Made by a program: the position numbers and the translations under genes. A stretch of DNA of 21,322 bases, taken from contig CAMLDR010000064.1 in assembly GCA_946478775.1 (NCBI GenBank), forward strand, positions 1-21,322. Direction: 5' to 3'. How positions within the stretch are numbered: the first letter of the stretch is position 1; each line of letters begins with the position of its first letter. A model generated the notes under the pieces. The model was not told the origin of the DNA. It did no database searches and saw only the letters and a program-made list of their open reading frames with translations. Positions 15,674-21,322 of this stretch are shown in pieces. Source of the stretch: an uncultured Flavobacteriales bacterium (GTDB taxonomy: Bacteria; Bacteroidota; Bacteroidia; Flavobacteriales; Crocinitomicaceae).

Positions 15674-16331
15674 TTAGAACGAATCCTCCAAAGGCTAGAA
15701 CAATCAATGCCATACCGATTGCTAGTGTTTTCAGACTCCTTCTTTCTTCCATACGCTCATCTACAAGCGTGTATGTAAAGTGGTTTCCATGAATGGATCT
15801 GTGTAATTCGCAGAGCTTCATGAAGAAGTCGAAATCAGTTACATTTTTGAACACCTGGCAACCTGCCGAATGTTTATCAATTGTAAAAGTTGTTCCGACC
15901 TTATTTGCTCTGTGAATGTTGAATCCATATCCGGTTTCTACTTTTCCATTGTTAAAGTCCAGTACTGCATCGCGGTTATAATCGCGTGTTACGCTGACTT
16001 TACCACCCGTTTGAACCAAAGCCTTGTACTTACCCTGGTGTAATCCAATTTGATAGGTTTCCACATACTGCCCAGGGTTTAGAATTCCTGTTCCTTGCGG
16101 ATTCATTGGATTCCGAAGCCAGTATGTTCCAGGATCGGTGGTGCATTTAAACACCATGTAAGCCCACACTGGTTTTCCTTCTTTAGCAACATTCGTAAAT
16201 ACATGAATCTCATCATCAAAAGCATTCGGAGTGGTATTCTTAGATCTGAATCCCCAAATGTTCAATTTGTACGGTTCATCGTAGATTACATATCCTTTTC
16301 TTGCAGCCAGTTTTTTGATCTCAGCTATCAT
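15654..16331 (-). CDS. L,D-transpeptidase-like wall enzyme with C-terminal membrane helix
   Basis: A 225-aa protein with the YkuD-type active site: NIHRA (His140) and the HSAGCQVF motif with His154 and nucleophile Cys158, a variant of HxxxSxGC. Upstream text such as DPGTYWLRNPMNPQGTGIL and YQIGLHQGKYKALVQ matches a group common in phage and prophage proteins of Bacteroidota. Residues 200-220 form a membrane helix (ALIVLAFGGFVLI), with the enzyme domain before it and no signal peptide. Its reaction would be on peptidoglycan stem peptides, as transpeptidase or carboxypeptidase. It overlaps the peptidoglycan-binding gene by 4 bp. Three membrane-linked wall or annexin-like proteins in a row suggest one entry or membrane-anchoring complex. 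Confidence 0.8.
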   Translation of the reverse strand: MIAEIKKLAARKGYVIYDEPYKLNIWGFRSKNTTPNAFDDEIHVFTNVAKEGKPVWAYMVFKCTTDPGTYWLRNPMNPQGTGILNPGQYVETYQIGLHQGKYKALVQTGGKVSVTRDYNRDAVLDFNNGKVETGYGFNIHRANKVGTTFTIDKHSAGCQVFKNVTDFDFFMKLCELHRSIHGNHFTYTLVDERMEERRSLKTLAIGMALIVLAFGGFVLIDGEEK

Positions 16332-17260
16332 GCATATTTGATTTGGATGGTATTGGTATAGAGAATTCGACCGTCAAGGGTCTCAAATTCTGTAATACCA
16401 TTCTTTGCCTGAACGAATGTTCCCAGGATCGTTGATCGTGGTACGGACATTCTGTTTCCTTTCGCATCCCAAACCTGTGTAGGTTGGATTGTCATGAGCT
16501 GTTCCGTTCCGGCAAGTAATCCGGAAAGAGACCATTTTGTTCCATCGTACTTTAAACCGATACGGTAAAACTCATCGTTCAGCCTTTTCTTATATGCGGA
16601 AGAACCGAACTGATCCAGTAGAGCATTAACAATAGTTCGGGAAACATAACCGTCTGAAAAAGACCAATTTTTTTCTTTCTTGAATTCATCGTTAACATCG
16701 TTGTATCTGGTTTTACTCTTAATGAGCTTTAAAGCAGAAACTGCCTGAAATATGTCATCCTTCTCAATGGAATCATGTAACTTCTTTGCGATAGTTTTCG
16801 ATGAAACAAAGGTTGCAGTTTTGTGTTTCGATGGTTTCTTGCTTTCTGATTTCGCAGAAGTTCCCGCAACAAATTTTGCATAAGCTTGACTATCAAACGT
16901 GGTTGGTAAATTGAATTTTTTAAGGGCCGTTTCTGTTTGCCCTTGCCAATCTCCATCAACGTCAACTTCGGCTTTGTATCGTTTATTCAAAACAGTTTGA
17001 ATATCACGAACAAGTGTTCCCTTACTTCCATATTTTAAAGGGAATTGGTTATATACTATCGGTTTTTTGGTTGGTGATGAAGATGGAGCAGAACCGGATG
17101 AAGCTGAAGAAGTTGGTTCCTCGCTTATCTGGTCTTTAAGATCATCCATTGCTTTTTCATCTTTTTTCTCTTGCAGGTGCTTAAATAAAAAGAAGCCCCC
17201 TGTTGCTACCGCAACGGCCCCAAGCCCCCACAGTAGATACTTTTTTGTTTTTGATTCCAT
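16328..17260 (-). CDS. Membrane-anchored peptidoglycan-binding protein with annexin-like region
   Basis: 310 aa. In order: an N-terminal membrane helix (8-28, YLLWGLGAVAVATGGFFLF), an acidic and Ser/Pro-rich linker (33-66), a PG_binding_1-type domain (~71-120: YGSKGTLVRDIQTVLN, VDGDWQGQTETALKKF), a Lys/Ser linker, a helical region (~155-235) built like two degenerate annexin repeats (AKKLHDSIEKDDIFQAVSAL, NALLDQFGSSAYKKRLNDEF), and a small beta-rich SH3-like tail (~255-310). It likely links a membrane, viral or host, to peptidoglycan. It lies 7 bp downstream of the annexin-like gene and overlaps the L,D-transpeptidase gene by 4 bp, so the three are probably made together. The peptidoglycan-binding domain is clear; the annexin likeness is weaker here than in the next gene upstream. 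Confidence 0.8.
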   Translation of the reverse strand: MESKTKKYLLWGLGAVAVATGGFFLFKHLQEKKDEKAMDDLKDQISEEPTSSASSGSAPSSSPTKKPIVYNQFPLKYGSKGTLVRDIQTVLNKRYKAEVDVDGDWQGQTETALKKFNLPTTFDSQAYAKFVAGTSAKSESKKPSKHKTATFVSSKTIAKKLHDSIEKDDIFQAVSALKLIKSKTRYNDVNDEFKKEKNWSFSDGYVSRTIVNALLDQFGSSAYKKRLNDEFYRIGLKYDGTKWSLSGLLAGTEQLMTIQPTQVWDAKGNRMSVPRSTILGTFVQAKNGITEFETLDGRILYTNTIQIKYA

Positions 17261-17267
17261 GTTGATT

Positions 17268-18029
17268 TTATTTTGGTGGTTTTTTCTTCAGTGCAGCCTG
17301 CCAATCCCAAGACCAATCAAGGTCTCCTTCCAGATCAGAATAAAGGCTGACTCCATAAAGTTTTCGATACACTCTTGCCGTATCATAGAATGCTTTACGC
17401 GAAGGAAACTCCATGAAAACGGTTTTGATTGCGTCATCATCTGTTCCTGGCATGAAGCCGATCCAGGTATAGTTGACCGCTGCGTGAATTCGCTTTGCCC
17501 AACCTGTTGGATCGTAGATTTTCGTTCCTGCGCTACCTTTGGCTTTTAGAGGTTTACTATTCTTGATTGCCATCATTTCCTGGTATTCCTCTTTGGTTAA
17601 ATCATCTGTCAGAGCTACGATCATATTTGCTCCCTTGTACATTCTTTGGTATGATTTTACAACCAAATCGAAATCTTCCTTTGAAGGTATTTCACGAATG
17701 GTTCGGCGAATTAAAGGAACGTCCGTTCCCCACCAACCATCATTATCTATACCTTGCTTAATTAACTTTGCCCAGGTTGCATGGCGATCATTTCCAAATG
17801 ATTTAGTTTGCTCTATTTTTGCCCGTTTTTCCCTGGCTACTTTTTTGGCATATAGATATGCTAGGTAAAGAACTAAGGACATTCCGGAAACAGCAGCAAA
17901 GGTTGCTACAACTCCTTTTACTCCACTTGGAAGGGAACTCCACCAACCTTGTTTATCTGTCTGGACAACAATTTTGGTGGCATCCTCTCCCCGCGAAGGT
18001 CGTCTTTGAATCTGACCTTCTTTTTTCAT
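17268..18029 (-). CDS. Membrane protein with two annexin-like repeats
   Basis: 253 aa. A basic N-terminus is followed by one membrane helix (~37-62, VVATFAAVSGMSLVLYLAYLY) and two repeats of about 70 residues. The second (176-247) reads WAKRIHAAV, PGTDDDAIKTVFMEFPSR, YRKLYGVSLYSDLEGDLD, WDWQAAL, which follows the annexin consensus closely, including the GTD turn, the YG-LxxDL element and the closing AL. The first (85-153) keeps GTD, an IPS stretch and the helix pattern but is more diverged. Annexins bind acidic phospholipids through calcium; whether calcium is used here is unknown. No host metabolic role is suggested, and the position between candidate capsid and wall-active genes points to a virion-membrane or entry protein. 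The repeat call rests on my reading of the motif. Confidence 0.75.
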   Translation of the reverse strand: MKKEGQIQRRPSRGEDATKIVVQTDKQGWWSSLPSGVKGVVATFAAVSGMSLVLYLAYLYAKKVAREKRAKIEQTKSFGNDRHATWAKLIKQGIDNDGWWGTDVPLIRRTIREIPSKEDFDLVVKSYQRMYKGANMIVALTDDLTKEEYQEMMAIKNSKPLKAKGSAGTKIYDPTGWAKRIHAAVNYTWIGFMPGTDDDAIKTVFMEFPSRKAFYDTARVYRKLYGVSLYSDLEGDLDWSWDWQAALKKKPPK

Positions 18030-18056
18030 GGATTTGGTGGTTTAAAGTTCCCTGGG

Positions 18057-18239
18057 TTATCTAACCCCAAGAAACTGTTTTGCAAGAGCAACTTTCGCAG
18101 GATCGGTTTTGACCAAGTGTGCTAAAGCTTGGATGGTCTCTGCCGTTAGGTGACTGGCTAATGTTGCAAGTCCCTGTGCTTTTTCGGATGCTTCTTTCTG
18201 TGTACCCGAAATCGTGATTTTAAATGTGTGCTTATCCAT
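18057..18239 (-). CDS. Small 60-aa protein of unknown function
   Basis: The chosen ATG at 18239 sits inside the stop region of the coiled-coil gene (ATGGATAAG, where TAA is that gene's stop), a tight translational coupling; the longer frame to 18302 would add 21 residues overlapping that gene. The 60 residues start with a short beta-like segment (HTFKITISG) followed by helices rich in Ala, Leu and Thr (KAQGLATLASHLTAETIQALAHLV, KVALAKQFL). No family is recognised. It could be a small virion or assembly protein given its neighbours on both sides. The frame is supported by the coupling and by co-directional packing. Confidence 0.65.
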   Translation of the reverse strand: MDKHTFKITISGTQKEASEKAQGLATLASHLTAETIQALAHLVKTDPAKVALAKQFLGVR

Positions 18240-18984
18240 CTTGTTCTGAATTTTGTTGGATAATGTCGAGGAACTCACTTCGCATTTCAGGATGCTTGGC
18301 AAAGATTTTCCAAATCTTCAATGCATTCACGAGTTTTTCCTCTCCTAACTGTTCTTTGAGTTCCTGGTAGAACTCATCTGCTTCCGATAGTTCCTGAACT
18401 ATCTCAACATCCGAAGTTTGTGGCAAACCTTGGACTGTACCTGCTGCCGGATTCCTTCCCTGGAAAGTCCCGTACAATTGCATTCCCTGAGTTAACAAGT
18501 CTTTTACATCAACTTGCTTTTCTTCCAGTAATTGTTCGGCTTCTCTCAATCTGCGCTTTGTCTTTTTGTATTTTCTGCGCAGTTGAGTAAGCTCACTTTC
18601 AATACTTTGTTTTTCCAAAGCTTCGGCAATCAGATCATTCACATTTTCTTTTCCACCTTTGAAGCCATTCAACCCATTGGTTGATTGTTCTTTTAGATGA
18701 AATACATAACGGTTCGCATTAGGTGAATCCCCGAAATACATTCGAACTTCAACGCTGTTTGTATGAGGTTCTACGTAATCCAGGTAATCATCAAACAAAG
18801 CCGGATCGTAAGAATTGTGAACTATCATTTCTCCATCAACCAGGATCGAATACCGTTTCTTCCGTAGTTGACTTTGCAGTTTTTCCAACAACCGTTTAAG
18901 TGCGTTTAATCGATCTTCACTATATGGTTCGTGGAATACTTTCCCTCCATTTCTGAAGGCTTTTCCTTTCTCGTAATCTTCCAT
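18232..18984 (-). CDS. Coiled-coil protein of unknown function
   Basis: 250 aa, family not recognised. Residues 20-110 look like a mixed alpha/beta domain (KRYSILVDGEMIVHNSYD, VEVRMYFGDSPNANRYVFHL). A charged coiled coil spans ~115-162 (QSIESELTQLRRKYKKTKRRLREAEQL), then a Gly/Gln/Pro linker (~170-192) and a C-terminal acidic helical part (ELSEADEFYQELKEQLGEEKLVNALKI). It starts 2 bp after the stop of the 106-aa gene and overlaps the 60-aa gene by 8 bp. Its position right after the candidate capsid genes and its coiled coil suit a spike, scaffold or assembly protein, but this is a guess from context. Confidence 0.7.
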   Translation of the reverse strand: MEDYEKGKAFRNGGKVFHEPYSEDRLNALKRLLEKLQSQLRKKRYSILVDGEMIVHNSYDPALFDDYLDYVEPHTNSVEVRMYFGDSPNANRYVFHLKEQSTNGLNGFKGGKENVNDLIAEALEKQSIESELTQLRRKYKKTKRRLREAEQLLEEKQVDVKDLLTQGMQLYGTFQGRNPAAGTVQGLPQTSDVEIVQELSEADEFYQELKEQLGEEKLVNALKIWKIFAKHPEMRSEFLDIIQQNSEQDG

Positions 18985-18986
18985 GA

Positions 18987-19307
18987 TTAGATGTTTTTAG
19001 GAATTACTTGTAGGAACTTCACGTGAACAACTGCCTTGGTATCCTGATTCGCAACCGTGAAATTTCCGGTGTGTACATACTGTGCTTCATTCAAAGAGAT
19101 CGTTGTGTCATATACACCTGATCTTGAATATACTCTTACCAGTGAAACAGGACTTAGCAAAATGAATAGATCACTTTTTGCTGATACAGGTCTTGTTTCA
19201 CCGATTCCAAGAATCAGATGCCTGAAGCGCAATAGATAATCATCACAACCGATACCTCGCTCACGCATCATCTTCTCTGCAATCTCAATGGCTAATCCAT
19301 CAGTCAT
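18987..19307 (-). CDS. Small beta-rich protein, candidate minor structural protein
   Basis: 106 aa, unrecognised. A helical start (LAIEIAEKMMRERGIG) is followed by alternating hydrophobic beta-like segments (YLLRFRHLILGIG, LFILLSPVSLVRVYS, YDTTISL, NFTVANQDTKAVVHVKFLQVI). It overlaps the 138-aa gene by 4 bp (ATGA) and lies 2 bp before the coiled-coil gene. The final strand pattern (AVVHVKFLQV) resembles the ends of the two neighbouring beta-rich proteins (SLFIYLKIEL, YRVTIYTYSV), so the three may share a fold. Confidence 0.65.
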   Translation of the reverse strand: MTDGLAIEIAEKMMRERGIGCDDYLLRFRHLILGIGETRPVSAKSDLFILLSPVSLVRVYSRSGVYDTTISLNEAQYVHTGNFTVANQDTKAVVHVKFLQVIPKNI

Positions 19308-19720
19308 AACTCAATTTTTAAATAGATAAATAATGAGTATGCTCCATCAACCGTCCTTTGATCCGAGTAGAATCCCTCGACAATTGTTTCGGTGATTGGA
19401 CGATTCAATGTGAAGAATTCTATTTTCGAACCCGATACCCAAAGTGAACCGTTATCATATCCTGGTTGATTGATTGAGGGCATAATACTGATTCCATAAT
19501 CCGATTGTTTAGCAGACAAAATCTCGGTGTAAAAGCATTCCCCCATGGATGGTGTTGCAAGCCACAATGAACCGATATCCCGACTCCTAAATGCTTTCGT
19601 TGATGTGATCGTTGTGCAGACACCTACAATCCGCTTACTATCGCGTGGCAAACGAATCTGAAACAAAAGCTGCTGATTCGCGCTGCTTATCTGAAATTTT
19701 TTAACAATCAACCGTTCCAT
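19304..19720 (-). CDS. Small beta-rich protein, candidate jelly-roll minor capsid protein
   Basis: 138 aa. Nearly all of it alternates hydrophobic and polar residues as expected for a beta sandwich (MERLIVKKFQISSANQQLLF, KRIVGVCTTITSTKAF, GSLWVSGSKIEFFTL, YSLFIYLKIEL). It aligns in layout with the 131-aa neighbour: an N-terminal strand pair, then DSKRIVGVCTTIT here and KSAKVLLGISIT there, an RG/RD turn, and a closing strand. The genes are 4 bp apart, which suggests an old tandem duplication. A single jelly-roll capsid or vertex protein is the best structural guess; sequence alone does not prove it. It overlaps the 106-aa gene by 4 bp. Confidence 0.65.
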   Translation of the reverse strand: MERLIVKKFQISSANQQLLFQIRLPRDSKRIVGVCTTITSTKAFRSRDIGSLWLATPSMGECFYTEILSAKQSDYGISIMPSINQPGYDNGSLWVSGSKIEFFTLNRPITETIVEGFYSDQRTVDGAYSLFIYLKIEL

Positions 19721-19724
19721 GATA

Positions 19725-20120
19725 CTATTGATTAGTTGAACTACTTACCGAATAGGTGTAAATAGTAACACGGTAAGGTTCAAATGTTGTTAGAGAACTT
19801 GGCGTGTCTTTGTATGAAATATCCAATGTGGCATTTCCGGTAGGAAGTTCCCCAAGCGTAACCATTCGTTGATCCGGTGCTACATTTAGTCCAGCCATTA
19901 GCAACTTTGCTTCAAATCCCTCCGGAAAGAGTTCTTTGTCACTCAGTTGCATTCGATGGCTGCCACGATGATAAAGCAGATCTTCGCGATTCGAGGTGAT
20001 AGAAATGCCAAGTAAAACCTTAGCACTCTTGTCTAACTCAAACTCAGCTTTGAAGGTTTGGTTTTCGGCTGTTACCAGAATATCGAACCGCTCTTTGATT
20101 ATTTGCTGCTTAAAACTCAT
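19725..20120 (-). CDS. Small beta-rich protein, candidate jelly-roll capsid protein
   Basis: 131 aa, mostly beta-like (RFDILVTAENQTFKAEFELD, AKVLLGISIT, GFEAKLLMAGL, NATLDISYKD, YRVTIYTYSV) with no helix beyond the first few residues. The order of strands and the size fit a single jelly-roll protein. It resembles the 138-aa product of the next gene in layout. It starts 78 bp after the candidate major capsid gene; that gap holds a perfect hairpin and an A-rich leader (AACCACCAAAATCAAAG before the ATG). No enzymatic motif is present. The structural role is inferred from composition and neighbours. Confidence 0.65.
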   Translation of the reverse strand: MSFKQQIIKERFDILVTAENQTFKAEFELDKSAKVLLGISITSNREDLLYHRGSHRMQLSDKELFPEGFEAKLLMAGLNVAPDQRMVTLGELPTGNATLDISYKDTPSSLTTFEPYRVTIYTYSVSSSTNQ

Positions 20121-20165
20121 GACTTTGATTTTGGTGGTTGTAATTGATTGTGAATGGAGTAAATA

Positions 20166-20188
20166 GGCGGGTAGTTTTAATACCCGCC
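20166..20188 (-). terminator. Perfect hairpin after the candidate capsid gene
   Basis: GGCGGGTA (20166-20173) and TACCCGCC (20181-20188) form an 8-bp stem with a 7-nt loop, 10 bp after the stop at 20199. On the transcript only TATTTA follows, not a full U-run, so it is more likely a leaky terminator or an mRNA-stabilising 3' end than a full stop. Confidence 0.6.
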
Positions 20189-20198
20189 ATTCTACTTA

Positions 20199-20909
20199 TC
20201 ACGGTGTTGTTCCAGTTCCGTCCAAACCAACGTAAAGCCATTGGTTTGCCGGAATGTTCACTTGTGTCCCAAGCTCAATTGTAAACTCAATCAGCTCTTC
20301 GTCACGGATCAGTCGCGGATTATCCAACTTGTAATAACCTAACGGAACCGTCATGTCATTATCAGTTGCAAAGCGACGGATCGCCTGATTCTCCGGGATG
20401 ATCTGTTTGCGGTTCGCTTTCAATGAAAACTCTCCGTTACAAATAGATGCAAACTTGTTTACGCTCTCAAAACGAATTGCTTTGTGACCCTCTGGGTTCG
20501 TTGGTTCAGGATTTGTACCTGTTAACAGAAAAATCCCACTGACAACGAATACCATGTTCTTTGGCAACTTCGCGTTTGAAATGTTTCGAACACCAACTTC
20601 TTTGTCGTCCTGTGGTTCAAACATTTTGATCGTTTTAGAGTTAATAGGCTTCATGGAATAGATTGTGTAATCCGCAAGGCGTACACCTCCTTTTTTAAGC
20701 TCCGCTTGCACATGGCTTGGCACTTGTGAAAAGAACTTCTCCATGTCTTTACGCGATCCTCTGGAAGCTTGAACCTGTCCTTGTTGTGAAACCTTTTGTA
20801 TGATCTTGGCACGTTGAATTGGGTTTGCGCCTTGATACATACGGTTGATTGCGTCCAACCCGAACAGTTCTCCTGCGCTGTTGAACTCTGAATTAATGAA
20901 ATCGTTCAT
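20199..20909 (-). CDS. Candidate major capsid protein
   Basis: 236 aa, no database family recognised. Residues 1-75 are helical and basic (NRMYQGANPIQRAKIIQKVS, KDMEKFFSQVPSHVQAELKK). Residues ~78-236 are strand after strand (DYTIYSM, NMVFVVSGIFLLTGT, IRFESVNKFASI, EFSLKANRK, LIEFTIELGTQVNIPANQWLYVGLDGT), the sort of pattern a jelly-roll capsid domain gives. This is short for a double jelly-roll protein but fits a single one with an N-terminal arm facing DNA or membrane. It stands alone between two perfect hairpins, which would give it its own, perhaps more abundant, mRNA. No HK97-type or protease features are seen. The alternative is another virion protein such as a spike base. Confidence 0.55.
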   Translation of the reverse strand: MNDFINSEFNSAGELFGLDAINRMYQGANPIQRAKIIQKVSQQGQVQASRGSRKDMEKFFSQVPSHVQAELKKGGVRLADYTIYSMKPINSKTIKMFEPQDDKEVGVRNISNAKLPKNMVFVVSGIFLLTGTNPEPTNPEGHKAIRFESVNKFASICNGEFSLKANRKQIIPENQAIRRFATDNDMTVPLGYYKLDNPRLIRDEELIEFTIELGTQVNIPANQWLYVGLDGTGTTP

Positions 20910-20926
20910 TTGATTTTGATTTAGTT

Positions 20927-20952
20927 ACCTGCCTGAATAAATCCAGGCAGGT
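20927..20952 (-). terminator. Perfect hairpin before the candidate capsid gene
   Basis: ACCTGCCTG (20927-20935) and CAGGCAGGT (20944-20952) form a 9-bp stem with an 8-nt loop, between the acidic-tail gene and the candidate capsid gene. No U-run follows on the transcript; it ends about 17 bp before the capsid ATG. It may trim, stabilise or attenuate the message. Confidence 0.6.
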
Positions 20953-20972
20953 GGTTGTTGATTTAACTTGCC

Positions 20973-21322
20973 TTACATCTGGTTTAGATCCGGCATGTCG
21001 TCGATTAAGGCAAAATTGATAGTCTCATCGTCATCATCGTCATCATCAAAAGGTGCTGCACTTATGGAATAATCCGATAATGCGCCCTGATCATAATTCT
21101 GATTGATCTCGAATTCGTTTGCCTGTTGGTGGTTGTAGTCCTCAAAGAAATCAAGTGCTGATAAATCAAGTGCGCCTACGGATTCATCATCATCTTCTAC
21201 TGCTCTTGCAGCCGTCGAACCGGTACTACCACCGCTCGTTTTTTTCTTGAAGATTTTATCCAAATAGAATGCGGACATTAACTCATCTTTGTACTTGCCG
21301 ATTCGTTCTTTTACGCCTTCCG
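20973..21322 (-). CDS. Acidic-tailed protein, 5' end beyond window
   Basis: An ATG lies at 21278, but the frame stays open to the window edge and reads EGVKERIGKYKDEL just before it, so the real start is probably upstream. The visible part has a basic amphipathic start (DKIFKKKTSGG), a Gly/Ser/Thr linker, an acidic low-complexity body, and a run of seven aspartates near the C-terminus, ending IDDMPDLNQM. No domain is recognised. An acidic, flexible tail just before the candidate capsid gene would suit a scaffold, a DNA mimic or an assembly factor, but none of these is shown. Confidence 0.6.
   Translation of the reverse strand, partial: EGVKERIGKYKDELMSAFYLDKIFKKKTSGGSTGSTAARAVEDDDESVGALDLSALDFFEDYNHQQANEFEINQNYDQGALSDYSISAAPFDDDDDDDETINFALIDDMPDLNQM

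Larger units (their letters stand above)
5371..21322 (-). mobile_element. Candidate provirus of a non-tailed virus (right end outside window)
   Basis: A run of minus-strand genes, tightly packed and led by candidate structural genes, ends in excisionase-like and integrase genes at an att-like core. It contains candidate capsid proteins, membrane-anchored wall-binding and wall-cutting proteins, a helicase-methyltransferase, a RecA-like ATPase, a phospholipase and a muramidase. No terminase, portal, tail, relaxase or conjugation gene is seen. An integrated element is strongly supported; a non-tailed virus is inferred from content and from what is absent. Confidence 0.6.

Noticed and set aside
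18240..18302. Longer start for the 60-aa protein
   Set aside because: The added 21 residues overlap the coiled-coil gene, while ATG at 18239 overlaps its stop codon in the usual coupled way.

Overview
The window looks like a chromosomal segment of a Bacteroidota bacterium (Flavobacteriales-like; genus not determinable) carrying a large integrated element. The clues are A-rich start regions without Shine-Dalgarno sites, promoter-like motifs of the Bacteroidota TTG/TAnnTTTG type, AT-rich DNA, a YwqK/MORN-type protein in the flank and a Bacteroidota-style tyrosine integrase with an excisionase-like partner. No complete tRNA, rRNA or CRISPR array was found.

Left part (1-5536), host flank and integration scar. 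The 3' end of a MORN-like gene is followed by three single genes: a membrane protein with two C-terminal helices (493-1704, minus), a small membrane protein (2235-2741, plus) and a predicted PD-(D/E)XK nuclease (3441-5156, minus). Repeated material separates them. A promoter-like motif occurs three times (1843, 2914, 5204), 29-bp and 41-bp blocks occur twice, terminator-like hairpins recur, a 25-bp block resembling a tRNA 3' end occurs three times (398, 2119, 3392), and a 28-bp att-like core made of two ATTCTTACCCAA units occurs three times (3356, 5287, 5508). Each single gene is therefore bracketed by direct repeats, as expected from repeated site-specific insertion at one site.

Right part (5371 to beyond 21322), the element. 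All genes from 21.3 kb down to 5.5 kb lie on the minus strand, tightly packed with several 4-bp ATGA overlaps. In order of transcription they are: an acidic-tailed protein (cut by the window edge); a candidate major capsid protein flanked by two perfect hairpins; three small beta-rich proteins, two of them similar; a coiled-coil protein; a 60-aa protein; a membrane-anchored protein with annexin-like repeats; a membrane-anchored peptidoglycan-binding protein with an annexin-like region; an L,D-transpeptidase-like protein with a C-terminal membrane helix; a 1624-aa methyltransferase plus Strawberry-notch helicase; a RecA/RadA-like ATPase; a small basic protein; a patatin-like phospholipase; a GH108-type muramidase with a C-terminal membrane helix; an excisionase-like HTH protein; and a complete tyrosine integrase next to an att-like core.

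Best reading, by inference: a provirus of a non-tailed, possibly membrane-containing virus. Small jelly-roll-like proteins would form the shell, membrane-anchored wall-active and annexin-like proteins would serve entry or an internal membrane, the helicase-methyltransferase and ATPase would serve replication, and muramidase plus phospholipase would release virions. No terminase, portal, tail or conjugation gene is visible, but neither is an FtsK/HerA-type packaging ATPase, and the right end lies outside the window.
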